64,000 nt of DNA from Nemertoderma westbladi. Taxonomy: Eukaryota; Xenacoelomorpha; Nemertodermatida; Nemertodermatidae. The stretch spans positions 1 through 64,000 of the forward strand of contig JAUCBJ010006803.1 of assembly GCA_032718475.1 (NCBI GenBank). The letters are read 5' to 3'. A program made the translations under genes and the position numbers. Of the stretch, positions 42,528 to 53,833 are shown in pieces (positions within the stretch are counted from its first letter, which is position 1; each line of letters opens with the position of its first letter). The notes beneath the pieces are model-generated. The model did no database searches, was not told where the DNA came from, and was given only the letters and a program-made list of their open reading frames with translations.

Positions 42528-44156
42528 CAACATACGGAGTGGGTGTGTGACTATATTATTTTATATTTATTTTTATTATTTTATATTATGTATGTATTAT
42601 TATGTAATTTTATTATAATCGTTTTCTTTAATTTTATTTAGTAGAATGTTATTTACTGATTATTTAGTAGATCAGTGCAATATATTAGTGTTTATTACTT
42701 AATTACTTATATATTATATTTAGTGCGACGGCGAGAAATAATTCTTTTTCTCTTTCCTTGCTGCCCGTATTACATTACGAATACGTAACTACAGTAAGAT
42801 GAAATGTCCGTACTTATTAAAGTACAATAAAGCCACTACTATATTCAAGTATTATTGGTAGGCAGAGTATTAGGAATGCAAAGTTCAGATCCTCGTGTCT
42901 CGGCTAAACCAAGCTCTGGGTAGACCTTGGAAACGACTTGCCTCTTCTCACTGACATTGCTTCGTGCGATATTGCTCTCATACCGTATATTAAATAATAC
43001 ATATAGTAGCGTGATGTCCCTTTAACAGTAGCGTATAACGCAAAATAAATCTGTTAAACCCTTTGACCATCTGCAATTCTAGTCGATTAAGATATCGCGG
43101 CACCCACCGATATACTTGAAAGACAAAATTCTAGAATCAGTGGTTAACGTCCCCAGACAAGTTCTGAAATAAACTGGTGCCCATCCTAAATATTAATTAT
43201 TAATATTTACAAAATCTGTCAAATTTTAGATCCTTTAACATTCTAGTCGATTAAGATATCGTAGCATTTACCGATACTCTTAAAAAGACAAATTCATAGA
43301 ATCAAGGATCATATGTCCCCAGATATGCTCTGGAATAAAATTGTGTCTATTTAACATTAAATAATAAAATTTCAGGGAATAAATTTAAATTCATACTTTA
43401 ATGAATTTAATAAATTGCAATTTTATACAATTTATAACATTCCCAAAATTCCATTAATTAATAGATCATGGGAGCGGAGATTCACTATATTAAGTGTATT
43501 TGTGTGTGAGAATCTCCAATGTATAGTCAATAGCCGATAAAATTCATAAAATCATATATAGAGAGGATATTGACAATTAAAGAATTACCATTAAATAGCA
43601 TCCCAGATCTGTATGCATGAGAATTACCCTAATTCTACCGCTAGCTTTCCATAATGTCACCATGGCAACAACCACGCTAGAATTAGAAGTGAGTTAAAAG
43701 AACAATAGAAGGCATGCCCCATTGAATAGCATAGGGAATAAATAGCGCACTGCTAGTATCCAAGGATACATAATAAATACAGTGACATTCTGGAAGGTAC
43801 TGACTAACGGACAAATGGCCCGAATGTGTGCAGTTTGTTGCAGTTGTGTTGAATTTGTGCGTTTGTAGGTGAATGTTACTACTAAGGTGTGTTTACAGTA
43901 GCGAGTCGCAATTGTGAAAGTAACCCTAACTCTCCAAGAAGAACCTGCAGTACATCTAAGCCTTTGGGACGGACAGTGAAGTGACTTGTGCCGGTTATCG
44001 TTGTCGTTGTGTAGCTACATCGTTGGCGAAAGCACAGCGACGGTACATCGGCACTGAGGATCTTACACTGTCCGGGGGCAAAAGAGGGGTAGGCAGCGAC
44101 GCCCGCTAGCCTAATATATATAAACTCATTATAATATTGATAAACTCATAGCAGAT
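42528..44156 (+). other. E2 AT-rich spacer
   Basis: This is the counterpart of 26546-28200 in E1: AT-rich, with two diverged copies of a unit sharing CTAGTCGATTAAGATATCG. No gene is seen. Confidence 0.6.
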
Positions 44157-45671
44157 ATGACTGAATTGATAGAAGATGATCTTGGTATCAGGGAGCGATA
44201 TACTCTACCTTTACAAGCGTTTGTCGATAGCTTGATACGCGGCGACGTTGGTCCAACTACTACGGAGGACGATGGTCGTTATATCTAACCGCCAATGTCC
44301 CGGGAGCAACTTGCGCGTGGGTTAGACTGTAGAAAATTCACCGCTCGCTATACGCATCGTAATGGTACGTATATGGACTTCTTAACTACTGGTCATCCTA
44401 TCGACCTACACGATACGAACGATATAGACACCAAAGGGAAATGGTTTATTTAAATATCATACCCAGCGGAAGCGGAACGATAAACTGAGACTCGAACACG
44501 AAAATTCTATTCGAAACCGACTCGAAAGTGCAGATGTCGAAGAGCCGGATAAACGCAGCGACTCCACCAAATACCTGGAATTCTTGAGAGAAACCTATCT
44601 CGATATTACCAGTCAACAGAATCTAGAAACTCGATATCCTCAAGGTATACCTCATGACCGCATGGTGGAACTCAAACGGCTCTATTCCACTATGATGTAT
44701 CTTACCGCCGATCGATCGCTACCTGTTGTACCGGATAGTTTCGAACGGATGGAGGAATATTGTAAGCTGGAGAAAGATCACTCGCATTTCCCCTACAAGA
44801 CGTGCGTTTTTTGGTATTATTGCGATGAATGCCCAAGACCCAACCAACGAACGGAAAGACATAAACATCCGCGGAGACATTGCTTTAAACACGGTTTTAC
44901 TCGCTATATTTACGGGAGTTTCGAACGAAACTTGTTTGATGTATCACCTACGCTCGTTCGACTCAGACGATCCTTAAATAAACCAATGATCAGAGTTTCG
45001 GAATACTCGATCAGACCTCCTCATTCCCTAGTGAGACTCTTGATCCTATTAGTATGACGGATCCTCCTGAGCTGTACTCACTGCTCAAAGATCTAGTGTT
45101 ACCTGAACAATTAGTCGGTGGCACCCCGGTTGTGGGCTTCCTAGATATTAGCCCATCCTACCTAGCCGGATTGGGACGCGGACATTTAATATCGCTGTTT
45201 AACCCTTACCATCGTCCCGGCTTAACACGATATAACCTGTCACCAAAGTGGCGGAGAGCGTTGTACCAAATGAGTTAGACGCTATTCTACAAAGATCAGA
45301 AAGGGAACTTACGCTTGTTCAGATAAACGTAAATTGCACTAGCAAGTCCAAGCGGTAAACAAAGTAACTATATCTCAGTTCGATCGGGAAATCCAGAATC
45401 TCTAAGAAGTTATCGAACTTGGACGATCCTATTCTCTGCGAGAGTTTTTGGATGAACGTATCCAGCTACGAGCGGAGGAAAATCAGCTCGAGGAGAAGCA
45501 TATCGAAACGGCAGATACCTCGACCATAATCCTACATCTTCTGATGCAATCATATTGCACCCTTCACCCAGGAGTTATGGCCCTCCTAGTAAAGTGGCTC
45601 CCCCCAAAGAGAAAAGGACTCTTGCTAACCTCAAAAAACTGCGTAAACGCCGTCTGCGTAAGAAAGACTAA
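44157..45671 (+). pseudogene. E2 second ORF with a Cys/His cluster, broken
   Basis: The ATG at 44157 opens MTELIEDDLGIRERYTLPLQ. The frame then meets stops and shifts. The longest intact block (44584-45057, 157 residues) contains PYKTCVFWYYCDECPRPNQR, then HKHPRRHCFKHG, a spacing that could bind zinc. It is followed by FDVSPTLVRLRRS. The last block has a charged helix (DERIQLRAEENQLEEKH), and its basic tail is visible in another frame. The order of blocks is the same as in E1, so an ancestral protein of about 500 residues is likely. The family is unknown to me. Confidence 0.55.
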
Positions 45672-45741
45672 CTGTTTAGAGTATCTTTATATTTTAGAAA
45701 CTGTGATTTGTTATATTTTATAGACTTAAATCCCATTTTCT

Positions 45742-45749
45742 GGGAGCGG
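45742..45749 (+). other. E2 polypurine tract
   Basis: GGGAGCGG abuts the TG of the 3' LTR, as in E1. Confidence 0.55.
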
Positions 45750-46946
45750 TGTAAAAGCTTTTGCGTAATTAACCGGTTATTTTCCCGTAAAGTACTCTGT
45801 AGTTGGTTTACCAGGCATAAAAAGGCCGTGTCCTTACTGTATTGGTGTTTTAGAGGACATAAAAGTCATTTCTTCTGTATGTGTACTTTAGAGGACATAA
45901 TCCGCAATTTCGTGACGCAATAAGCTGGATACTCTTGAAAACAGTGTCGCTACCATGACGACGGCTAACAGCTGATATTGCCACGTCGAACATTTCTTTG
46001 TTCTTTGTTCTCGCTTTGTATGGTCGACCAATCAGAGCGTTTTTTGTCTCTGTGATAGGAGGTTGGATACAGAAACTCAGGAATTCAGTGTTATGTTTTT
46101 GCCCAGAGCCTAAGAACACCGGCTTTTGGCACCTCCGTGTTTCAGTCTTTAGCTTAACATTAGTAGGCTTAATTATAGAACGTATATCTGTTATCGAGTT
46201 ATCTTATCATATCTATCCATAAATTACTAATCTTACGAGTTACCGAGTTAACTCACTCACTTAATAATCATTTATACCTTATCTTTACTGCTTTTGCTGT
46301 CGGTTGTTCATTATATTTGTTGATGAAATATTATATCGGAATACTGATCAATAGTCAGACACCCCAATCTTCTTGATATACTAAAGGTTAGAGAGACCGG
46401 TTACATATAAACGATTGCGACCTATGTTAAGTGGTTTGAAGTGAATCTAATGCTATTTCATAGGCCCGACATAAATTGTATGTTGCTCTCTTTATACGTG
46501 ACTAAATTTAGTGAAGGTCGGCAGATTAGTGTGCAGTATTGTGCAGCATTGTGTATGATTGTAACTGATAACAAAGCATCTCCTAAAGAATGCGCCATAT
46601 ACGTGAATCTATAGCCTTTTCGTTGTGTCTAGTTTAAGTCATAACTCTGTTTACATATTTAGAGCGCCACGTCCTAAAGGAACTGTTAATATTTCCCGAA
46701 AGTGAATAATATTTGTCAGAGATTATATATTACGATCAGTCGAATAATACAGTAGGCTTACACCATCAATCATTAAGCTTCCGAATTCAGTCTCCCGGGT
46801 ATATCCAGCGGGTGAATGATTGCGCATAGACTGGCTTCGGCTAATGTAGTGTATCAAATACTCGTCATAGGCTAAAGACTATATATCATCTAAAAGACAT
46901 CCTAATTTGGCAGGTTAAACTGTCAAAGGTCTTAAAAGCGCAAACA
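45750..46946 (+). repeat. E2 3' LTR (full length)
   Basis: It is 1197 bp, TGTAAAAGCTTTTGCG to AAAAGCGCAAACA, followed by the CAGCA duplication (46947-46951). It retains the region missing from the 5' LTR. It is clearly diverged from the E1 LTRs in the middle, so E1 and E2 belong to two subfamilies. Confidence 0.92.
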
Positions 46947-46974
46947 CAGCAGTCATCCTACATAGCATCTCTGC

Positions 46975-47225
46975 AAACAAAGTCCAATTTTGGAATGTAT
47001 GAATAAATTTCTGCAAAATCATGGCAGCATGGTAGGAATAATGAATTTGGCACAAAAAAACATATATTTATTGAAAAATGATAGAATTTATGATGGAAAT
47101 ATATTTGCAGGACTTTAAAATATTTTTTTTTTAATTTAGAAAAGTCCAATTTTGGAGTGTATTCCGATTTTGGAATCTACCCTCGCACAAAGTTCCAAAA
47201 TTTGAATAATTCCAAAATCGCCTAT
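46975..47225. repeat. Short repeats with a CCAATTTTGGA palindrome
   Basis: AAGTCCAATTTTGGARTGTAT occurs at 46979 and about 47143. Inverse forms (TTCCAAAATTTGAATAATTC) lie at 47191-47215. The region can fold back; no gene is present. Confidence 0.5.
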
Positions 47226-47309
47226 AATTATACTATATTACTGTATAATAATAATAAAATCTTCCCACTTTAACATATTAACATTTAACACAGTTTAGTT
47301 TAGTTGGTG

Positions 47310-48945
47310 CCTGGCTGGCTGGGTCCGACGAATTTGTACAAAAAAATACAAAATAGTAGGGCCTGCAATATAGTACAAAAGAGTACAATAAATTACAAAA
47401 GAGTGCAAAAATAGTACAATGGAGTACAAACGAGTGAGAAACGGTACAAGTGTAGTTCAAATCGTGTAGAGGGGCGCACATGATGTGCAAAATAAAACAA
47501 TGCATTGTGGCTGTGTGGGGCGAGCCACGCATTGAGCGGGGCGCTAATCTAGCAGTCAGAAAGTATGACAATAATACAATCTTTTGAGTTTAATGCCGCT
47601 TTTTGTGTTCGAAAAACACATAAACTGTCCCAAGCTGCAAGCTGCCAAGCATGCAGAATTGCAGAAGGCAGGAGAACTCAATAAAATTGCTAGATAGAAT
47701 AGAGAGAGGCATACATTACATTACATACCGACTATACCGTACATAGCCTACATAACGTACCGGTAGTCTATACGTAGCATACTGCATCCTACATACTGCT
47801 GTACTGGCATACAGTCTATCCTTCAGTATATTGGCTACTTTAAGACTATGACAGTATGACGTAAATTTCTGATTTTTGAGTCTCAGTTATACGAGTTTAT
47901 ATTTACCCACTGCATAGTACTGTAGTATCAGAGTATGTACCATATTGCATTATATTGTAGTATACGAACAGTAGCCTACTAACTTTTACTGTATGCCAGT
48001 CAAAATCCACATATGAATCAAAGTTCTATCAATCATTTCATACTTGACCAATGCCGCTATTCAGCTATTGACACTGTACAGCTGTAGCGGCGCATATTTC
48101 TGTATTTCGGCGCCGTTGCATTTGCTTACAATTAATTATATTTGTATAAAAGTGAAGTGCATGTAGTGTATACTGGTATAACTGTATACTACACCTGTAC
48201 ACTTATTATAGGAAGGCATGAAGGGATCTAGGCTGCTAGGGGTCTTCTTAACCTCGAATGATAAGTTTATTTTACCGAAAATAACTTATCTTTTATTGGC
48301 GCAATTGTAGGACTAATCCCATCACATGCGTACTTTTTAACCGGGCTGCCGGGTAATGTACAAATTTAGGAATCGCGTAATTTTCTTAAAATTAATATCT
48401 CATATCTCTCCAAACCACGTACGCGTTTCGACCTTACTGGGTCTCATCAGCGTGGTGTCGGATTCGAACCTGGGACCTCTGGACCTCGAGGTGGAAGCAG
48501 AGACTACAACCACTAGGTGCTAGGCTACAGATTCTTGAGATATGGAGTATTAACTTCAAACTGTCAAAGCCAGCTGCCATTATCAGATTATATTAGCCCC
48601 TGACAGCCTGATTTTTGATTATTGATAGTAACAATGTGTTGGCAAGCTGCAGAGCTGTAGTTTTCGAGGTGTTTGTTATTATACATTTATAATGTATATA
48701 ATACATCTTAATATATAATGCAGCTTGCCAACACATTGTATACTACACTGGTATACAATACACGTTTTGTATGCGTTTCTCGCTAGTTTGTACTATTTTT
48801 GCACTCTTTTGTACTATTTTTCACTTTATTGTACTCTTTGGTAGGCCTACTCTTTCTGTCTTTTGTACTATATCTGTATACAGGTATAGGCCTTTTGTAC
48901 TATTTTGTCAGTCGTCGTCGGACCGGGCTGGCTGGAGGGACAAAC
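47310..48945. repeat. Fold-back element with inverted arms of about 180 bp
   Basis: The left arm (about 47310-47495) and right arm (about 48770-48945) are inverted copies sharing GGTCCGACGA and the period GTACTATTTTTGCACTCTTT. The 1.3-kb interior carries a fragment of the hairpin-headed repeat (47516, TGTGGGGCGAGCCACGCA) and a tRNA-derived SINE (48391-48553). It has no transposase and no clear target duplication. Confidence 0.6.
48391..48553 (-). repeat. tRNA-derived SINE with inverted flanks
   Basis: On the minus strand an A-box-like stretch (TAGCACCTAGTGGTTGTAG) and a B box (GGTTCGAATCC) are spaced as in a tRNA. The outer edges, TTAATATCTCATATCTC (left) and its near-inverse GAGATATGGAGTATTAA (right), form 17-bp inverted flanks. 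Confidence 0.5.
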
Positions 48946-49176
48946 TACAAACACGACATTCTCTAAAAGATTTCCGGTTGAAAAATCTGACCACCTACAA
49001 ACTGCAGAACTGAATTTAATTATTTATTTTAGGCCTATTAAATGTATTTATTAGGCCTATCCTGCTATCTGATTATTTTATTTAGTAATTATGCCTACTG
49101 AATTGAATTAGGCTCAGAAGAGTCAGAGAGTACCTACTGGAGTATAACTATTCTGCTATTGAATAATTAAATTAGT

Positions 49177-52100
49177 ATGGAAAATCCACTATTGCAGCAT
49201 CGAACGCAGTTGACGGGTCGTTTAACTTCTCCAAACCTAACCAACAACTTATGTCAGCTTGGTCTACTCACTGGGGCCGTCAATTATTCTAGAGAAAAAA
49301 TGCCAACGAAAGGCGCACTCGGCTTGTCTTCTCAATCAATGTCACTTCGAACGCCGCTACCGCTATCTAATATGAGAGCAACGTCATCGTTGGTTAACAC
49401 TCAACTACAACAAAGTCATGTAAAGTCGGGAAAAAACTATTTGTCATCATCACTTATTCTGCAATCCAATTCCCCTAAGACAACTATTTCCTCTAATAAG
49501 GCGATTTCTATTATAAACACTAAAACATTTTATCTAACGAATTATCAACTGTCGTCACAGAATCCACTGCTGTTGGCACCAAGACTTTCCAAACTTCCAC
49601 AGAAACGTAAAACACCAAGTACCGGTACCGGTACCTTAATAGATCCCTTGACAGCTGGTAGTCTGGAGCTAGGATTACGCAGTCATGGCAACCAACTCCG
49701 GCCGACACTATTGAAACTAGACGGCGGGACCCCTTCTCTGTCGAGGCAGAGATCTCAGGATAGTTGTCAGTCTCTAGACACCCAGACCTCGTCCGTGTCG
49801 CCCCAGTTTCCCGACTACCAGACCATCTCCTTGGCTGGGTCATCTGAATCAAACGCACAGAGTTTGTTCGTTAGTCCCCCAAATCAGATAGAAGATGAAA
49901 TCCCTTGTAAAAGACAAAAACACGAAGATTCGGATGAAGTCGACGTTCTTAAGAAATCCTTTATAAACGGAATTGCGAGCAGTTTGGTTAGCTCTCCGGA
50001 TTACCGAGACAGAAACGACGCAACTCGTAACCGAATAGCCTCGCTGGTCTCTGACGTTGTCGCAGCTGGCGACCCGGAATTCGTCCTGAAGGTCGCTCTT
50101 TATTCCAGACTAGAACTCAACATCCGAACCCCTTCCAATTACCTCGTCGCTTTGGCATCGTTTCATCCGGCTTGTCGACCGTTTCTCAAGCGCTATTTCT
50201 CTAAGATTGTTGTTATTCCGAACGATTGGATCGAAGTCGCAGAAATCTACACGACTTTTTCTGACGGAAGTTTATTGGATGGACACGTTCCAGCCGCGTT
50301 GCGGAAGGTAATGTCTGCGAGGTTTATTGGGTTCGACGAATACCTTCTCGGTAAATATAACAAAGAGAAATCAAAGTTGAAACTCAACAGAGCCAAACTT
50401 TTAAGTAACAAATCGAGAATTCCCAGTAAAACAGTTCCGGAAGTGGGAATAGCGAGACGGCAGTTAACATCAGCTTGGAGAAAAAATAAAAAAGGAAAGG
50501 AAACTGAGTTATCGAGAGACGAAGTTGTTGAGGAACAAAAGAATTCCACTGGAGTTCATTTTACATTGAAACAACTGATAAGGAAACTACATATAACCGA
50601 GCCGGTTTACCATGTGATGTGCATTCTGGGGAAGAAATACCCTGGAAATATGGAGGAATACTACAGGAGTAAACTCCCTGGTGAGTTCGATTCCAGTCGT
50701 GCTGGTATCCGGATGAAGTTGAAAACCCCGGAGACCTGGGAGACCCAGGTGTCTATGAAGGGGAATAAAGCAGAGGTCTGGGAGTCTCTGTTGGACAACA
50801 AGAAGCTCCCGTTCATGGCGATGCTGCGTAATCTACGCAACCTAATTCGCGCTGGAATCAGCGAGAAACACCACGCGATGGTGCTGAAACGCTTACAGGA
50901 TAAATGGCAGGTGACTCGCTCCAAACAGTTCCCCTTTAGATTCTTCTCTGCTTATGAAGCTCTTAATGGCCTCGTTAAAGAGTTTGAGAAGACCGTCCTG
51001 CTTGCTGTAGAAAATGCGGAAAAGTCGTTTACTAGTAAAGGGATGTTTAATAATAAAGCTAAAATGATAAAGAGTTTGAAACAAAAGGGAAAATACGCAA
51101 TGGCTAAACGATTAAAGAAGAAAGGCCAGGCCAAACCGACTAAAGTCTGTCTGTTCGATAAGTCAGTTATCGAGCGGTATAAGAAAGCTTTGGATCAGTC
51201 GGTTAAGATAGCGACGGTTCACAATGTAACTCCTATCGCGGGTTGTACCATAATCTTGTGTGAGGTTAGTTCGGCTATGGATCTCCCCTGCACCGCGGCC
51301 CGGGGTCTAGGGAAGCCCAGGTCGCTGTTGGAGGTCGGCCTACTACTCGGGCTGATGTGCAAATACTGCTGCGAGGACTCCACCTTCTTTATCTACACCG
51401 AGGCTGAGAGTAAAGTAGTCGAGTTAGAGAAAGGCACTATTCTCGACGTGCTGGACAGTGTGCTGAAACTCGCGACAATAATGAAGGGTAAGTTAACGAA
51501 CTGGAAGTCAGATGCGGGACATTCGCCTTGGACGTCTCTTATGGACATGGTCCATGATAGAAGTCAGCTGGACAACCTGATTACCATCGGAACTTCAACC
51601 GAACATATTAGAAATCTCGCGGGTAATTTTACTAGGAAGTATCGCCAACAAGTCAATAAAAACCTCTTGTATGTCAACGTTGATCTTTTAGCCAATACGA
51701 ACGTCACTGACACCCCATTGGCTCATCCCAACGATGTTTTGCTAACTGGATATTCCGACCAAATCCTAAAGTTTATAGCCGAACGTGGGAACAAAGGCCA
51801 ACTGAACCATGTAAACAACATTGACAAAGTCTACCAACTGGACACCATCGATGTGACCCCGGTTACCAATCCTGGGATCGAGACCAAAGCTAAAGTTCCC
51901 GCAGTGGTACCCGTTCATCGTCCCACAGCCCAATGGCGGACCGTTAGAGTATTTATAAGTTCCACGTTCCGCGATATGTTTGGGGAACGCGATATGCTGT
52001 CACGGTACGTGTTCCCGGAACTGCGACGGCACTTCAACCCGTTATTTATCAATGTTTTCGAGGTTGATCTCCGCTGGGGAATCACTGAGGATGATTTCAA

Positions 52101-53833
52101 ACACAGTAAATCTGTGGGATTGTGTTTGGAAGAAGTTATCAGGTGGGGTTTACGTCTAATCTAACATTGTAGATTGATTTGTTTTATATATATATTTAAA
52201 GCTTTAGTTACAATTCACGAACGCTTTTCGTAATAAATAAAATTAAAATAATTAATAACTAACTATATTATATTATATACATTATATTTGTAATAAATTA
52301 AGTAATAAATCAAATTTGTATAATTTTATTGAAATTATTTTCAACTCTATTGACTCCTGACTGACATAGACTTCCTTGAACTTGAACTAGAACTTGAAAT
52401 TTATTTGCCATATAGATATATTAATTGCCGTAATTTTACCGAAATCATGGAGTGAGTGTGTGAGAGTATGATATGTCTATGATGGTCTGGATGGCAGCTA
52501 ATAGCATTGCTAGTAAGCGTTACCACCCAGAAAGTGAGAAAATGCATGATGCTGAATATGTGTAAAGAAGTAATGAGGGGTGGGTGGAGGGGGAGCTTCC
52601 TTATCAAGCTCCAGCTTCTCTGTCGGATTTCATTAATATTAATTCACACACTTCAAGGTCTCAATAGTTTTGATGTTAACTGGTATTGAGTCACTACCAG
52701 TTAACATTAATCAAGTCTGTTTGTGAATATAACTCTTATGGTGATTGAAGTTTCTCGTACGCAACACCTGTTATATTCAATCGGTTACCTACCAGCCAGA
52801 ATCCAGTCTAGTATTATTACAAGAAGACACTAAAATCTGAATATTTCAACGTTTCTTTTGGACATTATTATAGATCTAAGTTTATTTAATTTCACTAATT
52901 TGGTTTGTATTTTTTACGCGCTTTAGACCTGCACTTATAGCAGATTAAGCGAGAAATAAGTTCTAGAATATCATATCCACAGGTGCGACTACTTTAATCC
53001 ACAGGTGCGACTACTTTATCGGTCTCCTAGGGGAGCGCTATGGGTGGGTACCTGACCCGTCTGCAATACCTAAAGAACCCCAGTTCGATTGGTTGAATGA
53101 GTGCCGTTCCGATATCAGTATAACTGACATGGAAATGCGTCAAGGATTGAAAAAAAACCCTGGAAAATCCTTATATTATCTGAGGTACTGAAGTTTTTTA
53201 TACCTGAGTTTTATGCGCTGCTTGACTTTAGCCAATCTATATTAAAGACCTTAACTAGACCTCTGGTACAGGTTCCAGTGCCTATTCTTTTGTACGTAAC
53301 GTAACGTACCGTAATGTCACATACATATAATAATAGGTATTATTACTATTTATGTCCAAATGTATAATAAATTAAGTTTGTTTAATGAATAATAATGGTT
53401 AATGTAATATAATAGTCGTTCCGACTATTATATTACTATTACGTTATTCCTACTAATTTAGTACATGTTGTTCAAAACTAGAAGCTAATAGTGTCTCTAC
53501 CGACTACAGGATCAACTATGTAGGCCTACTACAGTAACTCACTGAATATGTCCAGTTGTAGTAGAAGAACATCTGCCACCGGGAGTGCTGGTCCAGTTCT
53601 ATTTAATTTAATTATTCACATATTTTACCCATTTAGGGATAAACTGAAAGTACTTAAAGTCCTGCCGCAGAAGTGGGTCTCGGTATTCTTTCCTGACTCC
53701 CCTGGCCAGGTCCTCCGGTTGGATGAACTTAAACAACTCGTAAAGGAGTCGAGGAAATACTTACCTGGTTACCATAGCAACTGGGTAGGAGAGATTAATG
53801 GGAAACCGGTGCTCGGTGGAATCCACCAGCTAG
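49177..53833 (+). CDS. TEP1: Telomerase protein component 1-like (TEP1), 5' part
   Basis: TEP1 is an RNA-binding component of vault and telomerase particles. Exon 1 (49177-52142) encodes a Ser/Thr-rich N-terminus, a TROVE RNA-binding domain from about residue 255 (SSPDYRDRNDATRNRIASLV, SRLELNIRTPSNYLVALASF), a vWA-like part (CTIILCEVSSAMD, near 690) and the start of DUF4062 (VRVFISSTFRDMFGERDMLS, near 920). Exon 2 (53005-53184) continues it (CDYFIGLLGERYGWVPD, ITDMEMRQGL). Exon 3 is 53637-53833 (DKLKVLKV ... NGKPVLGGIHQL). All junctions are GT-AG and keep phase (AG|G = Arg twice). The NACHT and WD40 parts of the family are not found downstream, so the gene is truncated here or continues beyond the window. 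Confidence 0.85.
52143..53004 (+). other. TEP1 intron 1 with duplicated acceptor
   Basis: The donor GTGGGG follows ATCAG at 52142. The acceptor TCCACAG lies at 52998-53004. The 22 bases from 52976 on (ATCCACAGGTGCGACTACTT then TA) are repeated in tandem, creating two acceptors. Only the second keeps the frame. The rest of the intron is AT-rich. Confidence 0.7.

Larger units (their letters stand above)
21685..46946 (+). mobile_element. E2: BEL/Pao-type LTR retrotransposon, outer element
   Basis: The element runs from the 5' LTR (21685-22405) through a leader (22406-23947, resuming at 37003) to a broken gag-protease ORF (37848-42527). A decayed second ORF (44157-45671), a purine-rich tract (45742-45749) and the 3' LTR (45750-46946) follow. 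Five-base duplications (CAGCA) flank it. Element E1 is inserted in the leader. Without E1 and its duplication the element is about 12.2 kb. The LTRs have TG...CA ends, and 5-bp duplications fit BEL/Pao. No reverse transcriptase or integrase core is present. Confidence 0.9.

Noticed and set aside
44157-45671. Envelope gene
   Set aside because: No signal peptide, membrane span or glycoprotein-like cysteine pattern is visible in any block; the tail is strongly basic.
25136-45749. Giant inverted duplication or palindromic amplicon
   Set aside because: Two distinct target duplications and unequal arm sequence show two retrotransposon copies in opposite orientation, not a duplicated chromosomal segment.
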